Source: Halichondria panicea
Lineage: Eukaryota > Porifera > Demospongiae > Suberitida > Halichondriidae
Assembly: GCF_963675165.1 (NCBI RefSeq)
Contig: NC_087383.1
Coordinates: forward strand, 620,001-684,000
Direction of reading: 5' to 3'
DNA length: 64,000 nucleotides
Shown here: piece by piece, positions 1 to 17,885 of the stretch
Layout: every line of letters begins with the position of its first letter
How positions within the stretch are numbered: the stretch's first letter is position 1
The notes under the pieces: model-generated
Told to the model about the DNA's origin: nothing
Database searches by the model: none
Seen by the model: only the letters and a program-made list of their open reading frames with translations
Made by a program: the position numbers and the translations under genes

Positions 1-1270
1 GTGTGTGTCTGATGTAATGCTATAAAGCTCTCACTATTGACCCAGTCATATACCACTCCACTGTACACTGTTTAATATCACAGACTGTCTAGCCTGCTGT
101 GTACGTGTATTCAAGTCCCTACTGTCTCATCATCTGCACAAGAGCCTCCTATACTCAAAGTAAGTAACACTAACTGCACCTGGAGATTATATACAGTATA
201 AATATACGTGTGTTAAGTTACTAGTATATTCCGTACACTTAACATCTATAACTCGTACTCGTACTTGTATACAGTCACATAGTTACATAGTCACATAGTT
301 ACATACATGTTGTGTGCATGTATTCACATGCTCAAGTGCTTGTAGTGAACATGCCAATAAAGCCACTAATCCTCTCGAGCGTGTATTGTCACTCTTAAGT
401 AGGTGCTAATGTGTGTAGCTATTGCCGTTAACAGCTAGTTATAAGGCCCATGGAAGTTAATTATGGTGTACATTGTCTGTCTGTCGATGTGTTAGCTAGC
501 CTAGCATTGTTCATACATTGCCACATTAATGCCAAGTCAGCACCTTATCCACTACACCTCCTCTGAGTCATTCTGTACCCAGGAAGTAGCCATTGCCTTT
601 GATGCTATTTGAGGTGGTCAACCCCACCAGCTGTGCAATATAGCAATACACCAAATTATTACTCTTCTAGGAATCCCCTGAAACCATGTTCAATAAGCTG
701 AGCCAATGGGGGTGTGTGTGTAGTAGCCATGTTTGGTGTTTGGAAGCTTCTTGAGCGTTCCTATAGCTACTGAACAGACTCTTGTTGTGAGTTATTGTCA
801 ATCTCGTATATAACAACACTATACAGCCCGAGGCATTGTCCACGCTAGTCTGTTAGTCTGACATAGTAGTCTATGTATATAGAAGGTGAAATTTAAGTTT
901 TGTTGTTAAAATTTGGAAATTGATATGTGATTTAGCTGCTCTTTGATCTCAGCTCACAACTTATCTGATTAAGGTATGTCCTTATATGCATACCACGGCA
1001 GCTTATGTACTTCCAGTGTGTCTGTGTACTGTTTATGTAGTCAGGTTAGGATCATAGCCAATGATCAAGTATCCATGGTGTGTACATGTTTGTACAAAGT
1101 GTACACTGTCCATTTCAAAGTATAGCCATGATATAATATAAACACACATTTCGTCACCACCCTCTCAATAAAGAACACCACTCTTTGTGTATTGTTCAAA
1201 CTATTATTGATGCTAACGTGACTAACCTCCCCCATACACCCTCACAAAACACACTCTCTTGTCCCTACAG
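1..1270 (+). other. 5' exon end and long first intron of the TNFAIP8-like gene
   Basis: No open coding sequence is visible. A good splice donor (AAA|GTAAGT) has its last exon base at 159. If that exon is joined to the acceptor before 1271, its final A completes an ATG with the TG at 1271-1272. I therefore read positions up to 159 as a mostly untranslated first exon and 160-1270 as an intron of about 1.1 kb. The intron is AT-rich and shows no recognisable element. The first exon is inferred; an RNA read across the junction would settle it. Confidence 0.45.
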
Positions 1271-1836
1271 TGGCGGACGGAGGAAGGTTCAGCTCCAAAC
1301 AAATCGGTCTCAAGATTCAGAAGAAAGTCATTGGGAAATTTGCAAACAGGTCCATGGCTAAGCAGTTTATTGACGATGAATTCGGAGCTCTCCTCGACAC
1401 AATCCACCTCATTCTCAAGACAGAGTTGAAAGATTCTAAGAAAGCAGATAAAATCATTAAGAATATGATCAAGGTCACAGTCAAGATTGGCTTACTCTAC
1501 AAGAATAGTCAGTTCAACACAGAAGAGCTAGCACTGGGGATGGGGCTGAGATCCAAACTCAGGAAGACAGCTCTCACAGTCATTAGTTTCTACGAAGTTG
1601 ATTTCACGTACGATAGAGGATTCTTAATCAAAGCCGTGGGCGACGTTGGGGAATCATTACACAAGTTGGTGGAACGTCATCTCACTGCAAAGTCTCACGG
1701 TCGAATCAACTCAGTCATTGAAGCTTTCTCTGATGGACCACTACTGGATAAAGTATTTCTGTCTGATGGACCTTATCATAGTCATCTAGAGCAACTCTCG
1801 CAGGCTTTTCATAAGATAGTAGACTCAGAATGGTGA
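1271..1836 (+). CDS. TNFAIP8: TNFAIP8-like (TIPE family) protein
   Basis: The protein is 188 aa and matches the TNFAIP8/TIPE family (about 185-200 aa in animals) over its whole length. TIPE proteins form a six-helix cylinder with a lipid-sized cavity, bind phosphoinositides, and affect apoptosis and immune signalling. The family-typical start is visible (FSSKQIGLKIQKKVIGKF), followed by helices to the LxxAFHKIVD end. The main exon begins after the acceptor CCCTACAG. No ATG is present at its start: it opens TGGCGGAC, so the A of the start codon must come from an upstream exon, best placed at 159. The rest of the coding sequence is a single exon, and the stop is at 1834-1836. The gene converges on ARID3, 442 bp away. 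Family assignment is firm; which TIPE paralogue it matches cannot be said. Confidence 0.9.
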
Positions 1837-2148
1837 TAAGGAGTGTGTACTAGCTTGATTTTATACATAATAGCGTGTGCGTGTGTGTATGTGTGTGTTT
1901 AATCTGTTGTGCTGTTTTTCCCTTTATTTATCACTCCATCAATTTTAATAATTATGAGTGCATGTGCTTTTATTGTATTGTGATGTTGGTTACTCCAATT
2001 TCATTTTATCTCTTGCATGGTAACCAAGTATTTACCTCAAGCCACATTATTATGATACCCAAATATAATTAATTGGCTGGGTTAGGTCACTATGCGTACA
2101 CACTTTTCAATTTTTTTCTTTTCGAATTGAGAAATGATTTTGTGGTGA

Positions 2149-2154
2149 AATAAA
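2149..2154 (+). terminator. AATAAA polyadenylation signal of the TNFAIP8-like gene
   Basis: A canonical AATAAA lies 313 bases past the stop codon, on the plus strand, in the 442-bp convergent gap before ARID3. It is the only such hexamer in the gap in this orientation, so the 3' UTR is probably about 330 nt. Confidence 0.5.
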
Positions 2155-2278
2155 TATACAGTGTCCATTGCTTGAAAGAGTTACGTACTTGTAGAAAATA
2201 CTGAACAATTATGGCTACGCATGAGTGTGATGACAGTAGAAAACAAGTGCTATAGATTAAGAGCATAATTATTAAACA

Positions 2279-5200
2279 CTACTTAGAGTTTGGTGACCCT
2301 AGCTGCTTCTGTTGGGGTTTGGCAAAGAGTACGCCTTGAAACACCACGTTGTTGATCTCCATGGTAACCAGCAACGAGTCATCTCTTGCCTCACCACTCT
2401 CTGATTTCCCACCAGCTGTAGAATGTACTCACATAAATTATTCCCATCATCATAATCAATTACATGCAGGCTTTCATGTTAAAAAGGCTAATTAATTACT
2501 TTAATTAAATTAATTACATTAAATTAATTACTTTAATTACACTAATTACTTTAACTCAATTTAATCTACAACGTACCTGACTGTATTGATATGTTAGCAA
2601 ACGGCATGTTTGTTGTTGTTCTACTCGGAGATTTCTCTTCGCTTGTCTCTGATGACCTTTGACCTCTTATCTCGGACTCAGAGGGGGATCTTACTTTGTG
2701 GGGGGCAATCATATGAGGTGGATACACTGACTGGCTTTGAGTCACTCGTACTATCGACGGCTGCTGATAATTCGTATGATGAGGCGGCGTCAATAACTCA
2801 CTGTGTGTTTCAATGTTTAGAGGACTGCGCTGTTTGTGTGAGAATGCGTCTTTACCGTTGGTTCTTGCTGAGACAGGCGACGGTATAACTATTGGTATAT
2901 GATGGTGGCCGGCCATTTGTATGAGCTGAGGGGAAGAGGGGTGTTGAACAATGGAGCCTCCAGGGGTAACGATAAAGTTCCCCATCCCGTGGGGCAATCT
3001 GTTTGATAGGGTAACCACTCCTCCAGAGTTCATGTCTAAAGCAATCTTCTTAGCAGCTGGTGGAGTTAACAGGTCGCTTCCTCTGTCTTCGTCTTGCTGC
3101 CGCTCCTCCATTGTTGTATGTGCTCTCCCTGTCGCCCACACAACTCCGGACTGTGCATGCCCAGTAGCTGTTGAGCTGCCAGGGACCATTATTGGAATAC
3201 CCGGAATGTGGTGAGCCATCTGTACAACCTGCATGCGAAATAAGTACAGTTTAATATTGGTAGTAAGATCTGCATGAGCTGAAGCTGCATGATCAGTAAA
3301 TTACTTGCACAAAGAATTAGCAATCCTAAAGCATAAAATTATATTATACAGTATGCATTAGCTATAGTACTGTACAAGATGCTATAGGAGATATAGGAGA
3401 TGTAGGGGCCGACAGTTTGTAACTTTTAACAGAGAATAACTACATATGTATATAATTATACTGCATGCATGGTAAACATGCAGTGCTCACCTGATGTCCT
3501 CCATTGCCTCCAGTGACAATGAACCCTCCAGAAAAAGGTGGCATAGCTCCATGGGGCATGGCTACTGTGGGGGAGGTAATCAGCTGGAGACCCCCCTGGG
3601 AGTTACCCCCTGCATTGCTACGAGGGCCAACTGGACTCATGACTTGCTCCAGATCAGATCTTCCAATCTGAGGAGAGAGGAAGTCTACTGTGTCCGAGTG
3701 TCTGCGATCTCTCTTGTTGCTCTCTATAGCCAGCTGCAGCTCTTGAGGGCTGGAGAGTTCTGCCACCTCACACTCGTACGGGTAGAGGTATTTGACATAC
3801 CTGCAGGAGCAGACATGCACCGGTAATTATCTTGAGAGAAATTATTGCACAACTAATTTGCAGAGATTTAATGCACACATTTATATTCTACTTCAGTAAA
3901 CTGCTTACTTTAATGCATGCCATGGAATTTTTACACTCATTGACAAGTACACATGAATGCTACATGCAGTCTACATGCAGTCCACATGCAGTCCACATGC
4001 ATTTTCTTACTGTGATCTCATGGTAAACGCAGCGCTAGTGATGGAGGCTGGCAGGTTGAGTTCCTTAGCAACATTCCTCCATGCTTTCTTCTTGATCACC
4101 TGCATTCAAAAGAGAGAGAAAGTCTTCGTGCAAATCATTCAATTCTGTCTTAATGTCACTGAGTGCAGTCATATCAGTTCCCAGGGACACAACACACTGG
4201 CTACGAAATAGCAATATGTAGGCATTTTTGTATAGACTTATATTTCACTCAAATTACCCATTGTTGTCTCAATCACTAAAGCAACACACTCAAGGTATTT
4301 TGTCTACAGTATAATCACTCTCAGCTACCTCCACCAATCCTCCTCTGTCCACCACTAGCTTGAAGAGCTTGTACAAGTCCAGGGGTTGCTTGGCCATTAT
4401 TGGTATACGTGTGATAGGGGTTCCTGTGCGTGTGTGTTGAAGGGGGGGGGGGGGGGGATGGGGGTAATCGTATATACTATAAATAGGAAGCTTAGTATGC
4501 ATACTACATGTACATAGCTGCGCCAAAAGACTCCTGATCAACTGATACCATAATTTTATTAATTTATAAGGGGAAGGATTGTTGCCACAATTGAATAACA
4601 GGTGATCATCCGATGATAAAGAGGTCACCTCTGTTGGTACATAATACAGCATGGGCACATGAGGTACATGTAGCGAGATCATCCATATACACACACACAC
4701 ATACACACATAGTGGAGACACTAGCGTCTGTTGTCTTGTGGGCCTAACTAATAATCAAGAATGAAATAGTTAAAACCACCGGTAGTGAGAAAAACAAAAG
4801 TAGTGAGAAAAGCAAAAGTTGTACGTTTTTAACAAGCACATTTTTCCTCACCAAAAAGCATCCCATAAAGCTACTGAGTACTGTAGAGTTACATGCCCAC
4901 CAAAGTCAACAAAATTAGGTAACCAATTAATTTTCTCTCCACTATCTCCACTACTGCTACTAATTGGCCACTAATTAATTGTGATACTAATAGTACAGGG
5001 AAGCAAAGGATATGCAGGCGGCCAGGCAGATGGAGGCCAGTACAATGCTGTATGGCGGATCTAATAAACACACAAATTAGCCATAAGCCTAAAACCATAA
5101 AAGTTGTTTTATTTATTATAATAAAATAAAGACACTATTGTTGATGTTTTTGGGATATAATTATAATTATAATTGAAAGACAAAACACTGGCTAACACAT

Positions 5201-7049
5201 CAGCTATAGCCACAATTACCTAGATTAAATCAAAATAATCTACAACACTATAGGTAGATCTGATTGTGAAAAAAAAAAGCATGGCTACTTGCTATATTAA
5301 ATTACACATTATCATAACTAGCCAGATAATAAGATTATCAAACCACTATACCACAGTTGTCTTGGGGACAGGTAGGATAATTAGCTAACTAACCAACTGA
5401 TTGAACATTTGTGGGGATAAGTGCAGGGAATAGTGGGGCTAGCTCTATGGGAGCAAGGACCCAGGTATGCACTGGAGATACACAGTTAGGGATCATGAAG
5501 TGTGTGCGTGGTTACTGTTAGAGGGCCACTGGACAAAACCAGAAACCACATACCCAGTTACATGGCTGCCTTTTATTAGCCAATGTAATTAATTTTTTTA
5601 TTTGAGCGGACAATGCTTACATTGGTTTTACACAATGTCACGTAACTGAGAGCCGAGACTCTGAGACTCTTGGATACCATTATCTTCCTCGGACACGACC
5701 ACAAACATACCACTACTCACATACCAGGGTACCAGGACAGATTACATAATACCACTCTGATCTCCTAGCATTACCTAACATTACATAACACAAAGGCATC
5801 TCACATTTCACAACTCAAAGCAAAATCGTTAATGGGTTTGAAACCCGAGGGATAAGTAGCTCTATATAGTTATCATAATTAGGTGCGAAGGTGTGTGTCC
5901 AGTTACCTTTGTTCTGCATGTAGGAGAAGAGCTTATCGAGGAATTCTCTCCTCTCTTTTTCTGGGGTCAAATTGTACAGCTGTTGGGGTGATCAAAGCAA
6001 GAACAATTAGACAACTGATATGTTACAGTAATTACATTCATTACCCGTAACATTAGATACATACAACTATTGCTCCCTTGAATTTCATGACATTAAAAAC
6101 ATAAAATTACAACACACACTGACAACAGAAAAATTTATTCACTTAACCAAAGTGAGGTTATATAACAAAATTCATGAGGCTTTTAATCTGCTAGCTAAAT
6201 CAAAGCTTCCAGCGTTCCATGTGTGGCAATTAATTATGACAATTCATACCATGTGGTTTGTGCCACACAAGAATTAAAATGATGGGATGCCATCTTGTAT
6301 GATATGCTAATGGGAGGTGACAAAAATATTGTGGTTTGAGAACACATGGCTATGGAAGGCAGGGAGGCTAGAAGACATGCAGTTTTCTGCATAATTATAG
6401 CCCACATGGTTACCAGGTATACATACTGGTATACATACTGGTATACACAGCGGTAGACATTACACTTCCACCCTGTAACAGATACCGTCCCTTGTTTTTC
6501 TGGGAATCGAATCGAATGGAAACGAGATCATAATATTATGCATAAATTAAGAAGAGCATCTGGCATTATAAAGTGGCTAATGTCTGCACAAAAATAAATT
6601 CTACTTTTCCTCACCTGTTTAAATTGATCTTCATATGTCCAATTTTTGACGGCTCCTTCACCACTATCACTGATAATGCTATCACTGATAATGGCTACTC
6701 CTATAGGCTCTCCCACGCTCAGCGAGGCCGCCATGCACTCTCCCGCCTCTCTCTCTCTCTCTCCATCCCCTCCAGAGCTATCAGAGTCTGAACTCGAACT
6801 ATTGCTCTGTGAGCTGGCATCTTCATGCTCTCCACGAGGACTGTCTGCATGCAACATTTCTGATGGGGGATGCAAGGTTGTGTAGTACTGGGTTGTGTAA
6901 GTGTTGTCTTCCCCTAAGTCTGAGGTTGCAGGGGAGATGATGGGTATTTCAAAATCTGGTTGCGTTCGATTAAAATGGTGTGAGGTTAGCGGTGAGAGAG
7001 TGGTCATCGGAGGTGTCACTGTGGCTGCAGAATAATGGACAGCTTGCAT
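2279..7049 (-). CDS. ARID3: ARID3 / dead ringer transcription factor
   Basis: Seven exons (6615-7049, 5907-5979, 4329-4423, 4011-4099, 3491-3800, 2577-3228, 2279-2415) give 596 aa. The extended ARID DNA-binding domain spans roughly residues 140-265: WTYEDQFKQ, LYNLTPEKERREFLDKLF, GTPITRIPIMAKQPLDLYKL, GGLVEV, LNLPASITSAAFTMRSQ and YVKYLYPYECE. This is the ARID3 (Bright/dead ringer) signature. The last exon carries the C-terminal REKLES block (EINNVVFQGVLFAKP), which mediates self-association and nuclear localisation in ARID3 proteins. The N-terminus is acidic and Ser-rich; residues 334-550 are low-complexity. ARID3 proteins bind AT-rich DNA (core ATTAA) and regulate development and the cell cycle. 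The start is the first in-frame ATG of exon 1. The gene is divergent from the 881-aa gene at 7912. Identity is very likely. Confidence 0.93.
2488..2563. repeat. TTAATTA-rich tract in the last ARID3 intron
   Basis: About 75 bp consist of overlapping TTAATTA, ATTAAT and TTTAATTA blocks, between the last two ARID3 exons (intron 2416-2576). It is a degenerate tandem repeat. Each block contains the core favoured by ARID3/dead ringer proteins. Confidence 0.7.
4424..5906 (-). other. ARID3 intron 2, no gene seen
   Basis: This is the 1.48-kb intron between ARID3 exons 2 and 3. It holds a G-run of about 17 at 4440-4457 and a short CA/TA tract near 4689-4710. The remainder is AT-rich. Open frames on either strand are short and lack domain or splice support. 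Confidence 0.6.
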
Positions 7050-7911
7050 TGCAGTGCTTGAACAAGGGAATAAGTTGTTTCCTTCCAGTACGATGCAGTT
7101 AGATTCGTTTCGTTTGTTTTTTGCAGATTCTCAGATGCTGTGTATATAAACAGAAGCAGCCTGCATGAGATTGTGCTGACAACAGTGTACTATACAATCA
7201 GCTAGCTAGTTCATTGCAAATGCTTGCTACACTACATGCATAATGTCATTCACACTGCTAGCTAGATATCTAGCATTTGGTTGCAAACTATATAGCACAG
7301 CACAACTGGTAGCATTAGATAAGCCTAGCAAGCTAGTAGCTAGCTTAGCTACTGGGTTATCTACCACACACACACACACACACAATGGCCCTCACCTTGA
7401 CTTGACTTGAAGAACTCAGCTCGTAGCTAGCTAAGCTACGGACTTGTTGGGAGCTTGTAATTGTAATTGTACAGATGAACAGAGATACTGCTAGGACTCT
7501 GAATGTGGGATGTTTTATTCACACTGAACAACTGTTAATTAATTAGCAACCAAACAAAGCAGCTTAGCATTCCTGCAGCATATGTTTCAAGTGATATTTA
7601 CATATAGGTACAATATTTTAGGCAATTTGCTTTTATAAAATTATCGACCTCAGGAACCGCACATTGCATTATGCAACAGCAATGGGATGGATTTATAGTT
7701 TTTAAATGAGGTGCGTCTCTAGACAAGTCTATCCATGCTAGGTAAGTGGCTATGCGGGGGGTAGGGGGGGGGGTGGTAGCATACATGGATTGTATGCTAG
7801 AGAATATACAGTACTGTTTCACTAGTTACGTCTATTGTATCTTGGGGGTGGGGCGTTCCTTTAAACGTTTGCCTTGTACTATGTATGCTTGTACGTACTG
7901 TGCAGCTTGTC
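7050..7911. promoter_or_regulatory. divergent promoter region, ARID3 and 881-aa gene
   Basis: This 862-bp stretch separates the ATG of ARID3 (minus) from the ATG of the next gene (plus). It holds no coding sequence. It contains many GCTAGC/TAGCTAGC palindromes (for example near 7201-7210, 7257-7266, 7331-7345 and 7420-7436), a short CA repeat at 7367-7384 and a G-run near 7764-7772. No TATA box stands out at a fixed distance from either gene. Confidence 0.5.
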
Positions 7912-14160
<6,249 letters not shown>

Positions 14161-14269
14161 AATACACCAAGTCTTTTATATCAAATGCATATTTTTACTT
14201 AATTTACGCAACGATGTCACTTTTTGGATAATGAAATTGAAAATTGGGAAAGAATCAGACAAAAAGAGT

Positions 14270-14275
14270 AATAAA
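14270..14275 (+). terminator. AATAAA polyadenylation signal of the 881-aa gene
   Basis: A canonical hexamer lies 110 bases past the stop codon in the 212-bp convergent gap with MAP2K5. It is 98 bp from the MAP2K5 stop on the opposite strand, so the two 3' UTRs may overlap. Confidence 0.55.
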
Positions 14276-14372
14276 AGAGAAGAAAAAAATTGAATGCATA
14301 TAATATCAAATTTGAAGGCACTAAAAAAGAACACACACAAGCACACAATTGCATGGACACGAACGACACAAG

Positions 14373-17300
14373 CTAAGAAGTGTCCATGTGAAATGTTCCA
14401 CCGCCCGTAGTGGTTGTTGTGGTATTCGTCCCGCCATCATCTAGTCCGTGTGCGTGTAATGGATGTAACCCTTCGTCTGATACACCATGCGTGTACAGCC
14501 GATCGTAGCCACTCCCACCACCACCCCCCTCTAGCCCGTGAGTGTAGAGGGAGTGACCATACGCACTGTTAGGGTCTCCGTAGTGAGCGTTAGTCAATTG
14601 TCCTGGGTGTCCATATGTCATGTGATTAGCGGTGACCTTTGACCCACTGTGGGCAGACGCACCAGACCATCCACTAGAGGCGGACGAAAGTGATAAATCA
14701 GATGGGAAACGTTTGAAGGTGTTTCGAATTCTCTGCTGTTCCTGACGCCTTCGTACATACGAAGAAATAACTTCTTCATTTCCATCATCATAGAAGGTGA
14801 CAAACGGGTGTCTCTGTTATTAAGAGAGTATTAGTCATTACAACTGATCATACATGATTATGCAAGAGGGTGATGTGCTGGCCTTTGCCATGGAAGCAAC
14901 AAATATTATAGTAAAGGTATTAGATATATGCTAGTGCTGCAACTGAGCCTGCTCTTAAGATTACTGTACTTTTGATTGTGTGTACTGGAATGTATTTTTA
15001 GTGGAACTATAGTGGCCCACAATCTCAGCAGCTTTACTAGTAGTATAAGACTTACTAGGAGAGCATCGATGGCTGTTCTTGCTTTAGGAAGTTTCTGCAT
15101 GCTGTGGAATGATTGTGGAATATTATTATACCAGATATATGAGGAATGACTTGACTTACCATTGAGAGGTGAAGTTGATGAGCTCTGGAGAGAACCGGTC
15201 AGGTGGCAGCGATGGAGGCTTCTCGTTCACAATGCACTGAAGCAGCTCAAACGGCTGTGTGTGTGTGTGTGTGGTGTGGAGTGTGTGGGATGTGTGTGTG
15301 TGTGTGTGAGGTGTGGGGTGTGCGTGTGATAACATATACGTCCTGATTGATAATGTGCTGCTAAAAAAAGCAGCTCATCCAAGAATTAAATTGCTAGCAG
15401 TAGACACACCCACCATGAGGTTAGCTGGTCGGGATCCTTCTGGAAGGTATGGAAATCTGCCCAGGGACATCTAGGGGGGCAAGATGTGTGGGTGGGGGGT
15501 AAAGGGGGTGGAGTAACATACCTCCAGTAAAGACACACCAAGACTCCACACTTCAGAGTGGATACCGTACTCCCCACCAAGTATGCGCTCAGGCTGTAAT
15601 GGGTAAAGAGTGTCAATACAATAAATCCCTATTACACAGCACTTAAAAAATCAAACAGGTAAAGGGTCATCACAGTACTAACCGCCATGTAAGCATTAGT
15701 CCCTATGAAGGTCTTTGTGAGTGAATTGAGGAGCTGCACACTGACACCAAAGTCACAGAGCTTAACATGACCGTGACTATTAACCAGCATATTCGAGGGC
15801 TTAATATCTGCAAGGGAGGGGAGGAGGGCAATAATTAAGCATTCTCTTATATACAATGCATTACCTCGATGGAGAATCTTGAGACTCCATAAATAACTTA
15901 ACCCCTTCACAACCTGAAGGCAAAATAAACGTGCAATTATACTTATCTATAATACATGTAAACTACAAGTACAAAACAAATACAGTAAATTGTCCAAATA
16001 CAGTAAATTGTCTTGCTTGCAATACACACAATCATAGTGTTCCTACATAACTCACAGACACTGTTATCCTCCCCAGCACTTCCTCGGGTAGGGAGCCATA
16101 GCCTTCTAGGGAGCCACCTGTATAGGGGCGGAGTTAACCCCGCCCACACACACACACACACACACACACTCACCATCCACATACTCGGTGCATATTGATA
16201 TCCTATTCTCTTGAAAGAAAGCGCCATAGAACCCGATAATGTACCGAGAGTTACACTGCAAGGGAGTGTATTACTAAAAAAACCCAACACTAAAAATTAC
16301 CACAAACTTAACCTACCCCCACATACCACACACCACACACACCACGCATACCTTGTGCAATATTTCCAGCTCAGCCATGATCTGTTTCTGTTCGTCTGAA
16401 GTCACGTCCAGGGCTAGTACTTTGACAGCCATGATGATCTTTGATGATTGATGGAAGGTTCGGTATACAGTACCACCACTGCCGTGACCAAGGATCTCCA
16501 AGTATTGCAAGTCTTGTGATGCCACCTACATGTCACATGACATGAGTTATGTATCGTACAGTGAAATGAACTTCGTATAAACACAGTAAGATTTTAGCCT
16601 AGGAGTTCAATTTATTCTGACCTTGTTTTCGGCTATAAGCTTGACCAGTGATTGTTCATTGGCTCTCCTAAAACTGCCACTCCGAGCAACGCCCTCCCTG
16701 TGTGTGTGTGTGAGGTGTGAGGGTGTGTGAGGAGTGTGGATAGTGAGGGGGGACTCACCCACTCCCTGGGTTGGACGTGGAAGTGGTAGTGAGAGGTGCT
16801 CGAGTGTTCACTTCCAGTCGGAGATGGTTCTTCCAACGACTCGCTGAAAAATGTACAGAAAATAAGATAATGGATAATCAGTGATCTAGACCATATAAAT
16901 GCAACAGTTGGAGACTGTATTATTATGACTAAGTTGGATAGACTCCCTACAAAAACAGGGTTTAGGGCACAGAGTTCAACTCACCTTTAGGGTATAGAGA
17001 TACAGGCTCCACAGCACCTCCATAACGAGCCGCCCTCCATTGACACTGCAAGGGCCGGGAGAAGGCAATGCATCACAGCACAGACCAAGCTATACACTAG
17101 ACACACACCACCCACGCACACACACTCACAAAGGTCAGCATGGCCGCTAGCTCATCATCACTACACACTGTAATCCTGTCACCGTCCTCATCCTCGTCTA
17201 AGGGGGGTCAAAGGTCAACGTACTATGATTCGCATAATGAAAAAGTACAGTACACAGTACATGCAAACGGCCAGGAGTTATATTATATGTACTCACATTC

Positions 17301-17664
17301 GAATGCAGTAGGTAGAGGGCTGATCCCTGGAACCACCTGTGCTATCACATCCTGCAGGGAAATACAACACCATTACATCAACAAAACACTTGTACAGGGA
17401 AGGTACTATATTTAATATAAGAAACCTCATTGACTTTACTCATACTACGTGTGTATTAAGACTAACGCTGGTACCACTGTACACTGTCTACACCTATAAA
17501 CATGTACAGTGGCTATGTATTGTCTGAGTGTGACATGTAACAGTGTTCAATATATGTCTTGAAAAGTGTCCTACCAAAACCAGTCTAAAGTTGACATCAG
17601 AGGGCATCATCCACTCCTTCCCCTCACAGTTGACGCCCCTGATCTTTACTAACACGCCAGCCAT
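14373..17664 (-). CDS. MAP2K5: MAP2K5 (MEK5) dual-specificity kinase
   Basis: Sixteen exons give 545 aa: 17575-17664, 17297-17351, 17130-17197, 16985-17045, 16759-16843, 16622-16697, 16352-16525, 16174-16255, 16056-16117, 15865-15913, 15683-15807, 15522-15593, 15414-15470, 15160-15254, 15056-15101, 14373-14813. Residues 1-95 form a PB1 domain ([14 protein letters not shown], then [15 protein letters not shown]-like), unique to MEK5 among MAP2Ks and used to dock MEKK2/3 and ERK5. The linker keeps VNTRA. The kinase has GHGSGGTVY, the VAIK-type lysine in [23 protein letters not shown] and APE. The activation loop [17 protein letters not shown] keeps both MEK5 phospho-sites (Ser and Thr four apart). 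After the kinase comes a tail of about 145 aa that vertebrate MEK5 lacks, with repeats of LYTHG/LHAHG and a Thr run. It is divergent from RCC1L over 221 bp. Identity is secure. Confidence 0.95.
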
Positions 17665-17885
17665 GTTCAAATACTACTGACAATAGTTTATACTAGCTAC
17701 AAATAGACTTTATGACATGTTATTACTGCTTCTTCATCATGAAAACTACGAAAACATAACTCTTTAATGTTTCTTCTAAGAACTGATAATTGGATACGAG
17801 ACACCTTTTACGGTCAAATTCACAAACAACAACTTTTTCTTTACTGCCTCCCCCACGTGGAGCTAGGTGGGGGCGTGTCTACACA
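17665..17885. promoter_or_regulatory. bidirectional promoter, MAP2K5 / RCC1L
   Basis: Only 221 bp separate the two divergent start codons. No coding sequence fits in the gap, so the control regions of both genes must lie here or in their first introns. Confidence 0.6.

Noticed and set aside
2364-2375. X-box match GTAACCAGCAAC
   Set aside because: It lies in the coding part of the last ARID3 exon, far from any start codon; probably chance.
16633-16836. Alternative frame [13 protein letters not shown] in MAP2K5 exon 5
   Set aside because: That frame does not connect in phase with exon 4 or exon 6. The other frame joins both with GT-AG sites and restores the MEK5 VNTRA motif.
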